A DNA stretch of 64,000 bases from Desulfobulbaceae bacterium (GTDB taxonomy: Bacteria > Desulfobacterota > Desulfobulbia > Desulfobulbales > Desulfurivibrionaceae): NCBI GenBank assembly GCA_004332195.1, contig SJBG01000003.1, positions 108,840 to 172,839 on the forward strand. The letters run 5' to 3'. The position numbers and the translations under genes are program-made. The notes below the pieces were generated by a model, which saw only the letters and a program-made list of their open reading frames with translations, had not been told where the DNA came from and did no database searches. Shown in pieces: positions 7,645 to 15,045 of this stretch; the stretch's first letter is position 1, and every line of letters starts with the position of its first letter.

Positions 7645-9745
7645 CGGCGACCAGTTTTTGTTGAACTTCACGGGGCACCGGGGCGTATTCACGGAAAGAG
7701 CGCGTAAAGCTCCCCCGGCCTTGAGTTATGGATTTGAGGGCGGTGCTGTATCTGTCTTGTTCGGCTAAGGGGGTGATGGCCTTGATCACCTGATACCGGC
7801 CTTTGGATGCCATGCCACTGATCATTGAACGACGGCTTTGAAGGTCGCTCATCACATCACCCATCACGTCTTCCGGCACCATGATTTTAAGGTCGTAGAG
7901 CGGTTCCAGGATTTGGGGGTTGGCCTCGCGGAAGGCCTCCTTGAAAGCTTGGGCCCCGGCAATTTTGAAGGAAATGTCGTTGGAGTCAACGGCATGCATC
8001 TTGCCGTCAAAAACCATCACCTGGACATCGCGGACGTAAGATCCGGTCATGGGGCCTTCCTGCATTTTTTCCATTATCCCTTTAAGAATCGAGGGTAGGA
8101 ATTTGGTATCCACCACCCCACCGACAATGCAGTTATAGAAAACCAGCTTGCCGCCCCAGGGCAGCTCGATTTCCTCCCGGCTTCGCACCGTGAGATCGGT
8201 GGGGTTGCCCATCCCCTCCTCGTAGGGTTCAATCCGCAGGTGAACTTCGGCAAACTGGCCTGAGCCACCGGACTGTTTCTTGTGCCGGTAGCTGGCCGTG
8301 GCCGCCTTTCTGATCGTCTCCCGGTAGGGAATCCGGGGGGAGATGAAATCGACCTTGATCCCGCAAATATTTTCCAGCCGCCACTTAACCAGGTTCAGGT
8401 GTAATTCGCCCTGGCCCCAGAGCATCAACTGCTTGATCTCCGCAGAAAATTCCGACCGAATGGTCTGGTCTTCGGCCTGGATGTCTCGCAGGACCTCGCT
8501 CAATTTTTCGTCGTGCTGCTGGTCGCAAGCAACCACCGCAGTGTTGATCCGGGGCGCGGGAAAATCAATGGCTTTTAAGGTGACGGGAAAATCATCGCGG
8601 CGCAGGGTATGATTGGTCCAGGCGCTCTTCATCTTCAGGGTGGCTCCGAGGTCGCCGGCCACCAGCTTGGTTACCGGCTGGCGGTTTTTGCCGGACATAA
8701 TAAAAAGCTGATTGAGCCGCTCGCGGTCTTTGGTGCCGCTATTGATCAGCTCCATCCCCTCACTGATTTCGCCGGAACAAACTTTGAAAAAGGTGATTTT
8801 GCCCAGATATGGTTCTACTAAGGTCTTGAAGACAAAAATTACCGGCGGGCCGGATGACTCGCAGGACAACAACGGGCCTTCGACAGTTTTTTCCGGGGGC
8901 ATTTCGATGGCCGAGGGCGCAACATTGTCGATGAAGCCCATCAACCGGCCACTACCCATGTTGCGCTTGGCTGATAGGCAAAAAATCGGGTAAAGATCAC
9001 GGCTGAGCATCCCGATTTTAAGGCCCTGGCGCATTTCATCCTCATCAAGACTGCCTTTTTCAAAGTAAAGCTCCATCAGCTTTTCATCGTTTTCCGCCGC
9101 CTTTTCCACCAACTGGTTGTGTAAATCGTCGGCCCGCTCGCGCTCTGATTCCGGAATTTCCAGTTTTTTCGGCTTGCCGCCCTCGGCCGGAAATTTGTAC
9201 ATGACCATTTTCAGCAGATCGATGATGCAATCAAAATTTTCCCCTTGATTCAGCGGGTACTGCATGATAACGGTCGCCGAGCCGAAGTTTTCCTGAATGG
9301 CGCTTACCGCGCTGAAGTAGTCTGATTTGGGGTGATCCAGTTGGTTAACGGCAAATATCGTCGGGGTTGAGTAACGCTCAAGATAGTCCCAGTTCTGTTC
9401 GGTGCCCACCTCCACCCCGTATTGGGCATTGACCAGCATTACTGCGGTATCCGCCACCCGCAGGGCGGAAATGGTTTCACCGACAAAGTCGTCCAGTCCC
9501 GGGGTGTCGATAATGTTGATCTTGTAATTCCGCCAATCGGTGTGCAGCAGGGTGGCGTAAACCGAGTTGCCCCGTTGGCGCTCAATGGGTTGGTAGTCGG
9601 AGATGGTGTTCTGATCCTCAACCGTGCCCCGTCGCTGAGACAGTCCGGCCTCAAAAACCATGGTTTCAGCCAGGGTGGTTTTGCCGGATTTGACGCTGCC
9701 AAGCAAAACGATGTTTTTGATAAACTTGTCATCATAAAGCTTCAT
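7637..9745 (-). CDS. Elongation factor G-like GTPase
   Basis: Translational GTPase of the EF-G paralogue group, 702 residues. G1 is GSVKSGKTT, G3 is DTPGLDD and G4 is NQLD, replacing the NKxD of canonical EF-G. These are features of the second EF-G-like clade whose role in translocation or recycling is not settled. Domain IV (SGGSGQFAEVHL, a counterpart of the canonical SGGRGQYGHV) and the domain V region (ILEPLYDLKIMVPEDVMGDV) are recognisable, so the protein is complete. Start at 9745 is preferred over an upstream frame start at 9817 because GGAGGTGTCTT directly precedes it. It is transcribed alone and ends tail-to-tail with the tRNA nucleotidyltransferase gene. Confidence 0.88.
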   Translation of the reverse strand: MKLYDDKFIKNIVLLGSVKSGKTTLAETMVFEAGLSQRRGTVEDQNTISDYQPIERQRGNSVYATLLHTDWRNYKINIIDTPGLDDFVGETISALRVADTAVMLVNAQYGVEVGTEQNWDYLERYSTPTIFAVNQLDHPKSDYFSAVSAIQENFGSATVIMQYPLNQGENFDCIIDLLKMVMYKFPAEGGKPKKLEIPESERERADDLHNQLVEKAAENDEKLMELYFEKGSLDEDEMRQGLKIGMLSRDLYPIFCLSAKRNMGSGRLMGFIDNVAPSAIEMPPEKTVEGPLLSCESSGPPVIFVFKTLVEPYLGKITFFKVCSGEISEGMELINSGTKDRERLNQLFIMSGKNRQPVTKLVAGDLGATLKMKSAWTNHTLRRDDFPVTLKAIDFPAPRINTAVVACDQQHDEKLSEVLRDIQAEDQTIRSEFSAEIKQLMLWGQGELHLNLVKWRLENICGIKVDFISPRIPYRETIRKAATASYRHKKQSGGSGQFAEVHLRIEPYEEGMGNPTDLTVRSREEIELPWGGKLVFYNCIVGGVVDTKFLPSILKGIMEKMQEGPMTGSYVRDVQVMVFDGKMHAVDSNDISFKIAGAQAFKEAFREANPQILEPLYDLKIMVPEDVMGDVMSDLQSRRSMISGMASKGRYQVIKAITPLAEQDRYSTALKSITQGRGSFTRSFREYAPVPREVQQKLVAVS

Positions 9746-10006
9746 AAGACACCTCCACTGGTGTAGGTTGGCGATCGGATGGTTTAACTGCAACCCGGAT
9801 TTTGCAAATGAGACCAAACAAGGCGCGGGATTAACCGCGCTATGTTAATTGCGCTATTGACCGGCCCAACTCAGTCCTATACCATCTACCCTTAACAATG
9901 CCGATTTGGCAAGATGCTTTGGGGACAGCAGAAGACGGGGACAGGGGATATAGCACCTTCATCAAATTCCTGATTCCCGTAATAAGGCAAAATTGTGGAG
10001 ACTAAA

Positions 10007-11011
10007 ATGACCGAGAAAAAATTTCGCGCCCTGTGGGTGGAAGAAGATAAAAGCGGCGTTTTTCGACGATGGGTAGCGAAACGCCTTGTTACCGAGCTGC
10101 CCGACCACGAGGTGTTGGTCCGGGTTCTCTATTCATCACTCAATTATAAAGACGCCCTTTCTGCGACCGGCAACCGGGGGGTGACCCGCCGTTATCCGCA
10201 TACGCCGGGGATTGATGCCGCCGGAGTTGTAGTTGAAAGTTCAGTTGCCGATTTCCGTCCGGGAGCGGAGGTGGTGGTTTCCGGTTATGACTTGGGAATG
10301 AATACATCCGGGGGCCTGGGGCAATATATCCGGGTGCCGGCGGCCTGGGTGATGCCGCGACCGGCGGCCTTGAGCCTGCGCCAATGCATGATGTACGGCA
10401 CTGCGGGATTCACCGCTGCCCAATGTGTAGCCCGGCTGGTGGATTTTCCGATCCGCCCGGAAGACGGCAAAATTCTGGTAACCGGAGCCACCGGCGGTGT
10501 GGGAATGATTGCCCTGGCCATCCTGGGGCAACTTGGTTACCGGGTTTGCGCCGTTACCGGCAAGAGCGAACAGACGGCCCGGTTGATTGAGCTTGGCGCG
10601 GAAACGGTGTTGAGTCGGGCCGCGGCCACCGACAATAGCGGTCGGATGCTGTTGAAGGGCAAATGGGCCGGGGTGGTGGACGCGGTTGGTGGCCTGATCC
10701 TGTCCACTGCCATTAAATCCTGCCGTTACGGGGCCATGGTGACCTGCTGTGGCAATGCCGCCTCCGCGGATTTGCCGTTGAGCGTTTACCCTTTTATTTT
10801 ACGGGGGGTTACCCTAGCCGGGATCGACAGCGCCGAAACTCCCATGTCCCGGCGTCGGGCCCTCTGGCAACGGCTGGCTGGCTCCTGGCAGGCACCCAAC
10901 CTGGAAGGCATGGTCAGCGAAATTTCCCTTGACGAGGTGGCCGCCAAAATCGAGGATATCATCCAGGGCCGTCACCTGGGCCGAACCCTGGTTAATCTCG
11001 ACGGGGATTAA
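10007..11011 (+). CDS. YhdH/AcuI-type zinc-independent quinone/acrylyl-CoA reductase
   Basis: Medium-chain dehydrogenase/reductase of the YhdH-YhfP group, which reduces activated double bonds with NADPH; AcuI members reduce acryloyl-CoA. N-terminal FRALWVEEDKSGVFRRWV and SSLNYKDALSATGNRGV are typical, as is the nucleotide-binding VTGATGGVGMIALAIL near residues 146-161 and the YHDH-type TPGIDAAGVV. Zinc-binding cysteines of alcohol dehydrogenases are lacking, as expected for the group. Start ATG 10007 has GGAG six bases upstream; an in-frame GTG at 9995 is part of that ribosome site. It stands alone after a 260-bp intergenic stretch, so the substrate cannot be deduced from context. Confidence 0.85.
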   Translation: MTEKKFRALWVEEDKSGVFRRWVAKRLVTELPDHEVLVRVLYSSLNYKDALSATGNRGVTRRYPHTPGIDAAGVVVESSVADFRPGAEVVVSGYDLGMNTSGGLGQYIRVPAAWVMPRPAALSLRQCMMYGTAGFTAAQCVARLVDFPIRPEDGKILVTGATGGVGMIALAILGQLGYRVCAVTGKSEQTARLIELGAETVLSRAAATDNSGRMLLKGKWAGVVDAVGGLILSTAIKSCRYGAMVTCCGNAASADLPLSVYPFILRGVTLAGIDSAETPMSRRRALWQRLAGSWQAPNLEGMVSEISLDEVAAKIEDIIQGRHLGRTLVNLDGD

Positions 11012-11242
11012 TTTGTTGTAATCTCATACGGTTGGATGCTGATTGTCGCTAAAAATTCACCCTGAGCCTCAGCAGTAGGTTGTGACTGGTTGTTTTGGTT
11101 GTGGCTGCCACCAAAAACTAAGATCCAATCGGAAGGCGAAGCCTGATTTTGACAGAAGCCTGATTTTGCGTTGCAAAGGTGGCCGGAAAGGATTATTGCC
11201 AGGGGCATGGCTTGGGACAATGAGGGGTAAGACAAAAAACGA

Positions 11243-12421
11243 GTGGCGGTGATGACGCTGGGCTGCAAGGTCAACCAGTTTGAATCCGCGGCCTTCATCT
11301 CGGAACTGGTCGGGCATCGGGGGGTGGAAATTGTTCCTTTTTCCGCCCCCGCTGAGGTTTATCTGATCAATACCTGTGCGGTAACCGCCAAAGCCGGGGC
11401 CCAGTGTCGACAACTGATCCGTCGGGCGGCCAAAAATCCTGAAGCCCGTCTAGTGATAACCGGTTGTTACGCCCAGATCGCCCCTCAGGAAATTCTTGAG
11501 CTTGGCAATCGGCCAATTTCGATTGTTGGCAATGGTTTTAAGGATAAGGTAGTGAAGGCGGTTATGGCCTCCCGGGCCTGCCTCTCGACCCGGGATCTTG
11601 GCGATATGGCCGTCTGCCGCCAGGTTGTCCCGCTCACCGTTAGTCGTTTTGGGCGGCGAACCCGGGCAATCCTCAAGGTCCAGGACGGTTGCAGCCGGGG
11701 TTGTTCCTGCTGCATAGTGCCCATCAGCCGAGGGCCAAGCCGCAGCGTTTTGCCAAAACAGGTTTTGGCCCAAGCAGCGATTTTTGCCCGGATCGGCCAC
11801 CGGGAGTTGGTGATTACCGGCATTCACTTGGGTCACTACGGTCTTGACCTGACTCCGGTTATTTCCTTGCCGGGGCTGCTCAAACAATTGCTGGCCCGCC
11901 GTTTTCCCCTGCGTTACCAGATTAGTTCGCTGGAACCCACCGAGGTCGATGATGAGTTGCTGGAGCTGTTGGCTGCGGAAGAGGGCTTGCAGCCTCATCT
12001 GCACATTCCCCTGCAAAGTGGCGATGATCGTATTTTAAGGGCGATGAATCGCCCCTGCCGGGCCGGGGATTTTGCCGCGACCATTGAGTGCTGCGCGGCA
12101 AGGGCGCCGGATATGGCTATCGGGGTTGATGTTATGGCCGGATTTCCCGGTGAGGATACAAAGGCTTTTAATAATACCTGTCAACTGTTGGTTGAGCTGC
12201 CGATCAGCTATCTCCATGTTTTTCCCCACTCTCGGCGGGCCGGGACCAGGGCTGCCACCTTGCCCGCTCAGGTGTCGGATTGGATCAGGAAGCAGCGAAC
12301 GGCCATTCTGCGCGCACTGGATCAACAAAAACGGCGGGAGTTTTACCGGCGACATCGAAATAAGTCCAACTCTTTAGCGGAGACAGCAGATGCGGGGGGA
12401 AATAATCGCCATCGGGGATGA
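11243..12421 (+). CDS. mtaB: tRNA t6A methylthiotransferase MtaB, lacking the TRAM domain
   Basis: Radical SAM enzyme that inserts a methylthio group into N6-threonylcarbamoyladenosine at tRNA position 37. The N-terminal UPF0004 domain has its three cluster cysteines (LGCKVNQ, NTCAVT, TGCYAQ); the radical SAM triad is CSRGCSCC near residue 152. Family members continue after the ...RREFY region with ~60 residues of RNA-binding TRAM domain; here the frame instead ends after a short unrelated tail (KSNSLAETADAGG) while cinA starts 32 bases before the stop. An in-frame stop 15 bases upstream leaves GTG 11243 as the first possible start, with no well-spaced ribosome site. Residual function without TRAM is uncertain. 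Confidence 0.85.
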   Translation: MAVMTLGCKVNQFESAAFISELVGHRGVEIVPFSAPAEVYLINTCAVTAKAGAQCRQLIRRAAKNPEARLVITGCYAQIAPQEILELGNRPISIVGNGFKDKVVKAVMASRACLSTRDLGDMAVCRQVVPLTVSRFGRRTRAILKVQDGCSRGCSCCIVPISRGPSRSVLPKQVLAQAAIFARIGHRELVITGIHLGHYGLDLTPVISLPGLLKQLLARRFPLRYQISSLEPTEVDDELLELLAAEEGLQPHLHIPLQSGDDRILRAMNRPCRAGDFAATIECCAARAPDMAIGVDVMAGFPGEDTKAFNNTCQLLVELPISYLHVFPHSRRAGTRAATLPAQVSDWIRKQRTAILRALDQQKRREFYRRHRNKSNSLAETADAGGNNRHRG

Positions 12422-13646
12422 GTTGACCTCAGGCCGAATTATCAACTCCACCAGTTGTTTCGCCGCCGCCAAGCTATTTGCGGCGGGCTGCGAGCTTAGG
12501 ATTTTGTCTACCATCGGCGATGATCCGGCTCTGATCATCGCCACCCTGCGTCAGGCCCTTGCCCGTTCCGGTTTCATTATTGTTACCGGCGGCCTGGGGG
12601 CCACTAGCGATGATTTGACCAATGAGGCGGTGTGCCGGGCCCTGGGGCGAACCCTGGTGTTTTATCCGGAAGTTTTGCGCAAAATTCAAGCCAACAGTCA
12701 CCATCTCTCTGCTCAGGCCCGAACTGCTCTGGAAAAACTGGCCTGGCTGCCCAACGGGGCTCACGCCTTGCACAGCGAGGCCCGCAGCACCGGATACTTT
12801 CTGGTGGATCAGGGAAAGCCGGCGTTTTTCCTGCCCGGCGTGCCCCACGAAATGCGGGCGCTGCTGGTGGACGCGGTATTGCCGCGCCTGGCGGTCTGGG
12901 AAAATCAACCGCCGCTACAAATTCGCCAGCGACTTTATCGGGTCAGCGGTTTAAACGAGGATGAAATCAACCGCCGCCTGGCCGAGTTGGAACACTGTGA
13001 CTTACGGGTTAGGATCGGCTATTATCCCGTTTATCCTGAAGTTCAGGTCAGCTTGACGATCAGGGCCGCTGCCGCCGTTACCGCCACCGAAGCCGACGCG
13101 CTGCTGGATCGTTTTGATGCCGAAATCAAACATCTGCTCGGTCGCAATATTTACGGCTTGGCGGAGGACAGCCTGGAAGAGGTGGTGGGTGGTCTTTGCC
13201 GGGATCGGGGACTGAGCCTGGCGGTGGCTGAATCCTGTTCCGGCGGTCTGATCGCCGCCGCCATCACCAGGGTTCCTGGTTCTTCCGTTTATTTTCGCGC
13301 CGCGGTGGTGGCCTACCACAATGAACTGAAGGAAAGCCTGCTTAAAGTCAAGTCGGCCACACTGGCTACTCATGGGGCGGTGAGCGCCGCCGTGGCCCGG
13401 GAGATGGCGATTGGCGCTCGCCGGATCAGCGGGGCTGATCTGGCCCTGTCCGCCACCGGAATTGCCGGGCCTGGCGGGGGTAGCAGCGAAAAACCGGTGG
13501 GCACGGTTTTTATCGGCCTATCCGCCAGAGCAAAAACGCTTGCCGAACCCTGTTTTTTTACCGGCAATCGGCAGCAGATTCAAGCGAGTACCGCCCATCG
13601 GGCCCTGGATCTGCTGCGTCGTTTTTTGTTAGCGGATCAGGATTAA
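12390..13646 (+). CDS. cinA: CinA-family nicotinamide-nucleotide amidase / damage-inducible protein
   Basis: Two-domain CinA, 418 residues: an N-terminal MoeA/MogA-like domain (GEIIAIGDELTSGRIINST, VTGGLGATSDDLTNEAV) and a C-terminal PncC-type NMN deamidase (VAESCSGGLIAAAITRVPGS, ALSATGIAGPGGG..EKPVGTVFIG) that recycles nicotinamide mononucleotide from DNA ligase activity. Start ATG 12390 lies within the 3' end of mtaB (32-base overlap), which suggests coupled translation. Placement directly upstream of recA is the classic cinA-recA order of many bacteria, although here 215 bases with a family A repeat separate the two. Confidence 0.92.
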   Translation: MRGEIIAIGDELTSGRIINSTSCFAAAKLFAAGCELRILSTIGDDPALIIATLRQALARSGFIIVTGGLGATSDDLTNEAVCRALGRTLVFYPEVLRKIQANSHHLSAQARTALEKLAWLPNGAHALHSEARSTGYFLVDQGKPAFFLPGVPHEMRALLVDAVLPRLAVWENQPPLQIRQRLYRVSGLNEDEINRRLAELEHCDLRVRIGYYPVYPEVQVSLTIRAAAAVTATEADALLDRFDAEIKHLLGRNIYGLAEDSLEEVVGGLCRDRGLSLAVAESCSGGLIAAAITRVPGSSVYFRAAVVAYHNELKESLLKVKSATLATHGAVSAAVAREMAIGARRISGADLALSATGIAGPGGGSSEKPVGTVFIGLSARAKTLAEPCFFTGNRQQIQASTAHRALDLLRRFLLADQD

Positions 13647-13667
13647 TGGTTTAAAAACGCAAGGATA

Positions 13668-13804
13668 CTTTGAAAAATTAGCTATTTTGTTCGAGATCAA
13701 GGCACGTAAAAAAAAATTACCGCGGGCATATGGTTGATATTCCGAGGATAATTTTTTGAGCATAACGCAGAAATCGGGCGAAAGAGCAATTTTTCAAGGT
13801 GGCC
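13668..13804 (+). repeat. Repeat family A, copy 2 (complete)
   Basis: Begins TTTGAAAAATTAGCTATTTTG, includes GGCACGTAAAAAAAA and the CGGGCATATGGTTGATATTC core, and ends GAGCAATTTTTCAAGGTGGCC. The two ends form an imperfect terminal inverted repeat (TTGAAAAATT / AATTTTTCAA). It fills most of the cinA-recA gap, so the recA promoter must lie inside it or in the ~57 bases after it. Confidence 0.9.
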
Positions 13805-13861
13805 TCAATGTAATGATGAGCAGATGACCGCGGCAGTGGATTAAAGCAAAGGAGAAAAATC

Positions 13862-14941
13862 ATGGCAATTACGACAACAGACAGTAAAGGCAAAACGCTT
13901 GACTCAGCCATTTTTCAAATTCAGAAGAACTTTGGCAAGGGCGCAATCATGCGCCTGGGCGCTGATGAGCGGGTGGCGGTGGCGGCCATTTCCACCGGGA
14001 TTTTGAGCCTGGATATCGCCTCGGGCATTGGCGGCATCCCCTGTGGCCGAGTCACCGAAATTTACGGACCGGAATCCTCCGGTAAAACTACCCTGGCCCT
14101 GCAGATCATCGCCTCGGCCCAGCGCCGGGGAGGAGTCGCCGCCTTTATTGACGCCGAACATGCCCTGGACGTAACCTACGCCGAACGGCTGGGAGTCAAT
14201 GTTGACGATTTGCTGATCAGTCAGCCCGATTATGGCGAACAGGCCCTGGAAATTGCCGATATTTTGATTCGCAGCGGGGCCGTTGACGTCATTGTCATCG
14301 ATTCGGTGGCGGCCCTGACTCCCAAAGCGGAGATCGACGGTAGTATCGGCGACGCCCACGTGGGTCTTCAGGCCCGACTGATGTCGCAGGCCATGCGTAA
14401 ACTGGCCGGCATTCTCCAGCGAACCAACACCGCCATTGTCTTTATTAATCAGATTCGGATGAAAATCGGGGTCATGTTCGGCAGCCCTGAGACTACCTCC
14501 GGCGGCAATGCCCTTAAATTCTACAGCTCCATGCGGATCGATATCCGGCGAATGGCGGCGATCAAGGATGGCGAGGAGATCATCGGTAACCGGGTCAAGG
14601 CTAAACTGGTCAAAAACAAGGTGGCCCCGCCTTTTAAAACCGCCGAGTTTGATATTATTTTCGGGGAAGGCACATCACGGGAAGGCGATATTCTTGATCT
14701 GGCGGTTGAACAAAATATCGTGGACAAGAGTGGGGCCTGGTACGCCTATAATGGTGAACGTATCGGCCAGGGCCGGGAAAACTCAAAAAACTACCTCAAG
14801 GAAAATTCCCAGTTGGCCCATGACATCGAACGTAAGGTCCGGTTGGGTTTTGGGCTGAGGATGCCCGGCGAGGTCGAAGAAAAGGCGGGGGCCGAGGGCA
14901 ACGGAACAAAGGGAACGAGCAAAAGGGAAAAAGCGGAATAG
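13862..14941 (+). CDS. recA: Recombinase RecA
   Basis: Forms ATP-dependent filaments on single-stranded DNA, drives strand exchange and stimulates LexA autocleavage. Walker A is GPESSGKTT, Walker B region [18 protein letters not shown], and loop L2 region [21 protein letters not shown] is intact. 359 residues, with an acidic/basic mixed tail after the C-terminal domain. ATG 13862 is preceded by AAGGAG at good spacing. No recX follows; alaS comes next, an order seen in other proteobacteria. I see no classical SOS box in the remaining upstream sequence, but could not search for lineage-specific LexA sites. Confidence 0.97.
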   Translation: MAITTTDSKGKTLDSAIFQIQKNFGKGAIMRLGADERVAVAAISTGILSLDIASGIGGIPCGRVTEIYGPESSGKTTLALQIIASAQRRGGVAAFIDAEHALDVTYAERLGVNVDDLLISQPDYGEQALEIADILIRSGAVDVIVIDSVAALTPKAEIDGSIGDAHVGLQARLMSQAMRKLAGILQRTNTAIVFINQIRMKIGVMFGSPETTSGGNALKFYSSMRIDIRRMAAIKDGEEIIGNRVKAKLVKNKVAPPFKTAEFDIIFGEGTSREGDILDLAVEQNIVDKSGAWYAYNGERIGQGRENSKNYLKENSQLAHDIERKVRLGFGLRMPGEVEEKAGAEGNGTKGTSKREKAE

Positions 14942-15045
14942 CAAACTGCGTGAATCTCTCGTCCCAGGCTCAATCAGGGCCTGAACGGAAAGTGCCGGGA
15001 CCAAATCAGGCGCTAGCTACAACATTGGCCAAGAGACAATCCGAT

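Noticed and set aside
9746-10006. Promoter or repeat in the gap between the EF-G-like and YhdH genes
   Set aside because: There is only a short GGGGACAG-like direct repetition (near 9914 and 9938); no paired -35/-10 or stem strong enough to report.
13647-13861. SOS box upstream of recA
   Set aside because: I could not find a convincing LexA palindrome of either the E. coli or the Bacillus type; most of the gap is repeat A.
13717-13911. Peptide KNCSFARFLRYAQKIILGIS read on the antisense of repeat A (also within 2467-3246)
   Set aside because: The same peptide appears wherever the repeat occurs, fused to unrelated sequence each time; it is the repeat read in a chance frame.
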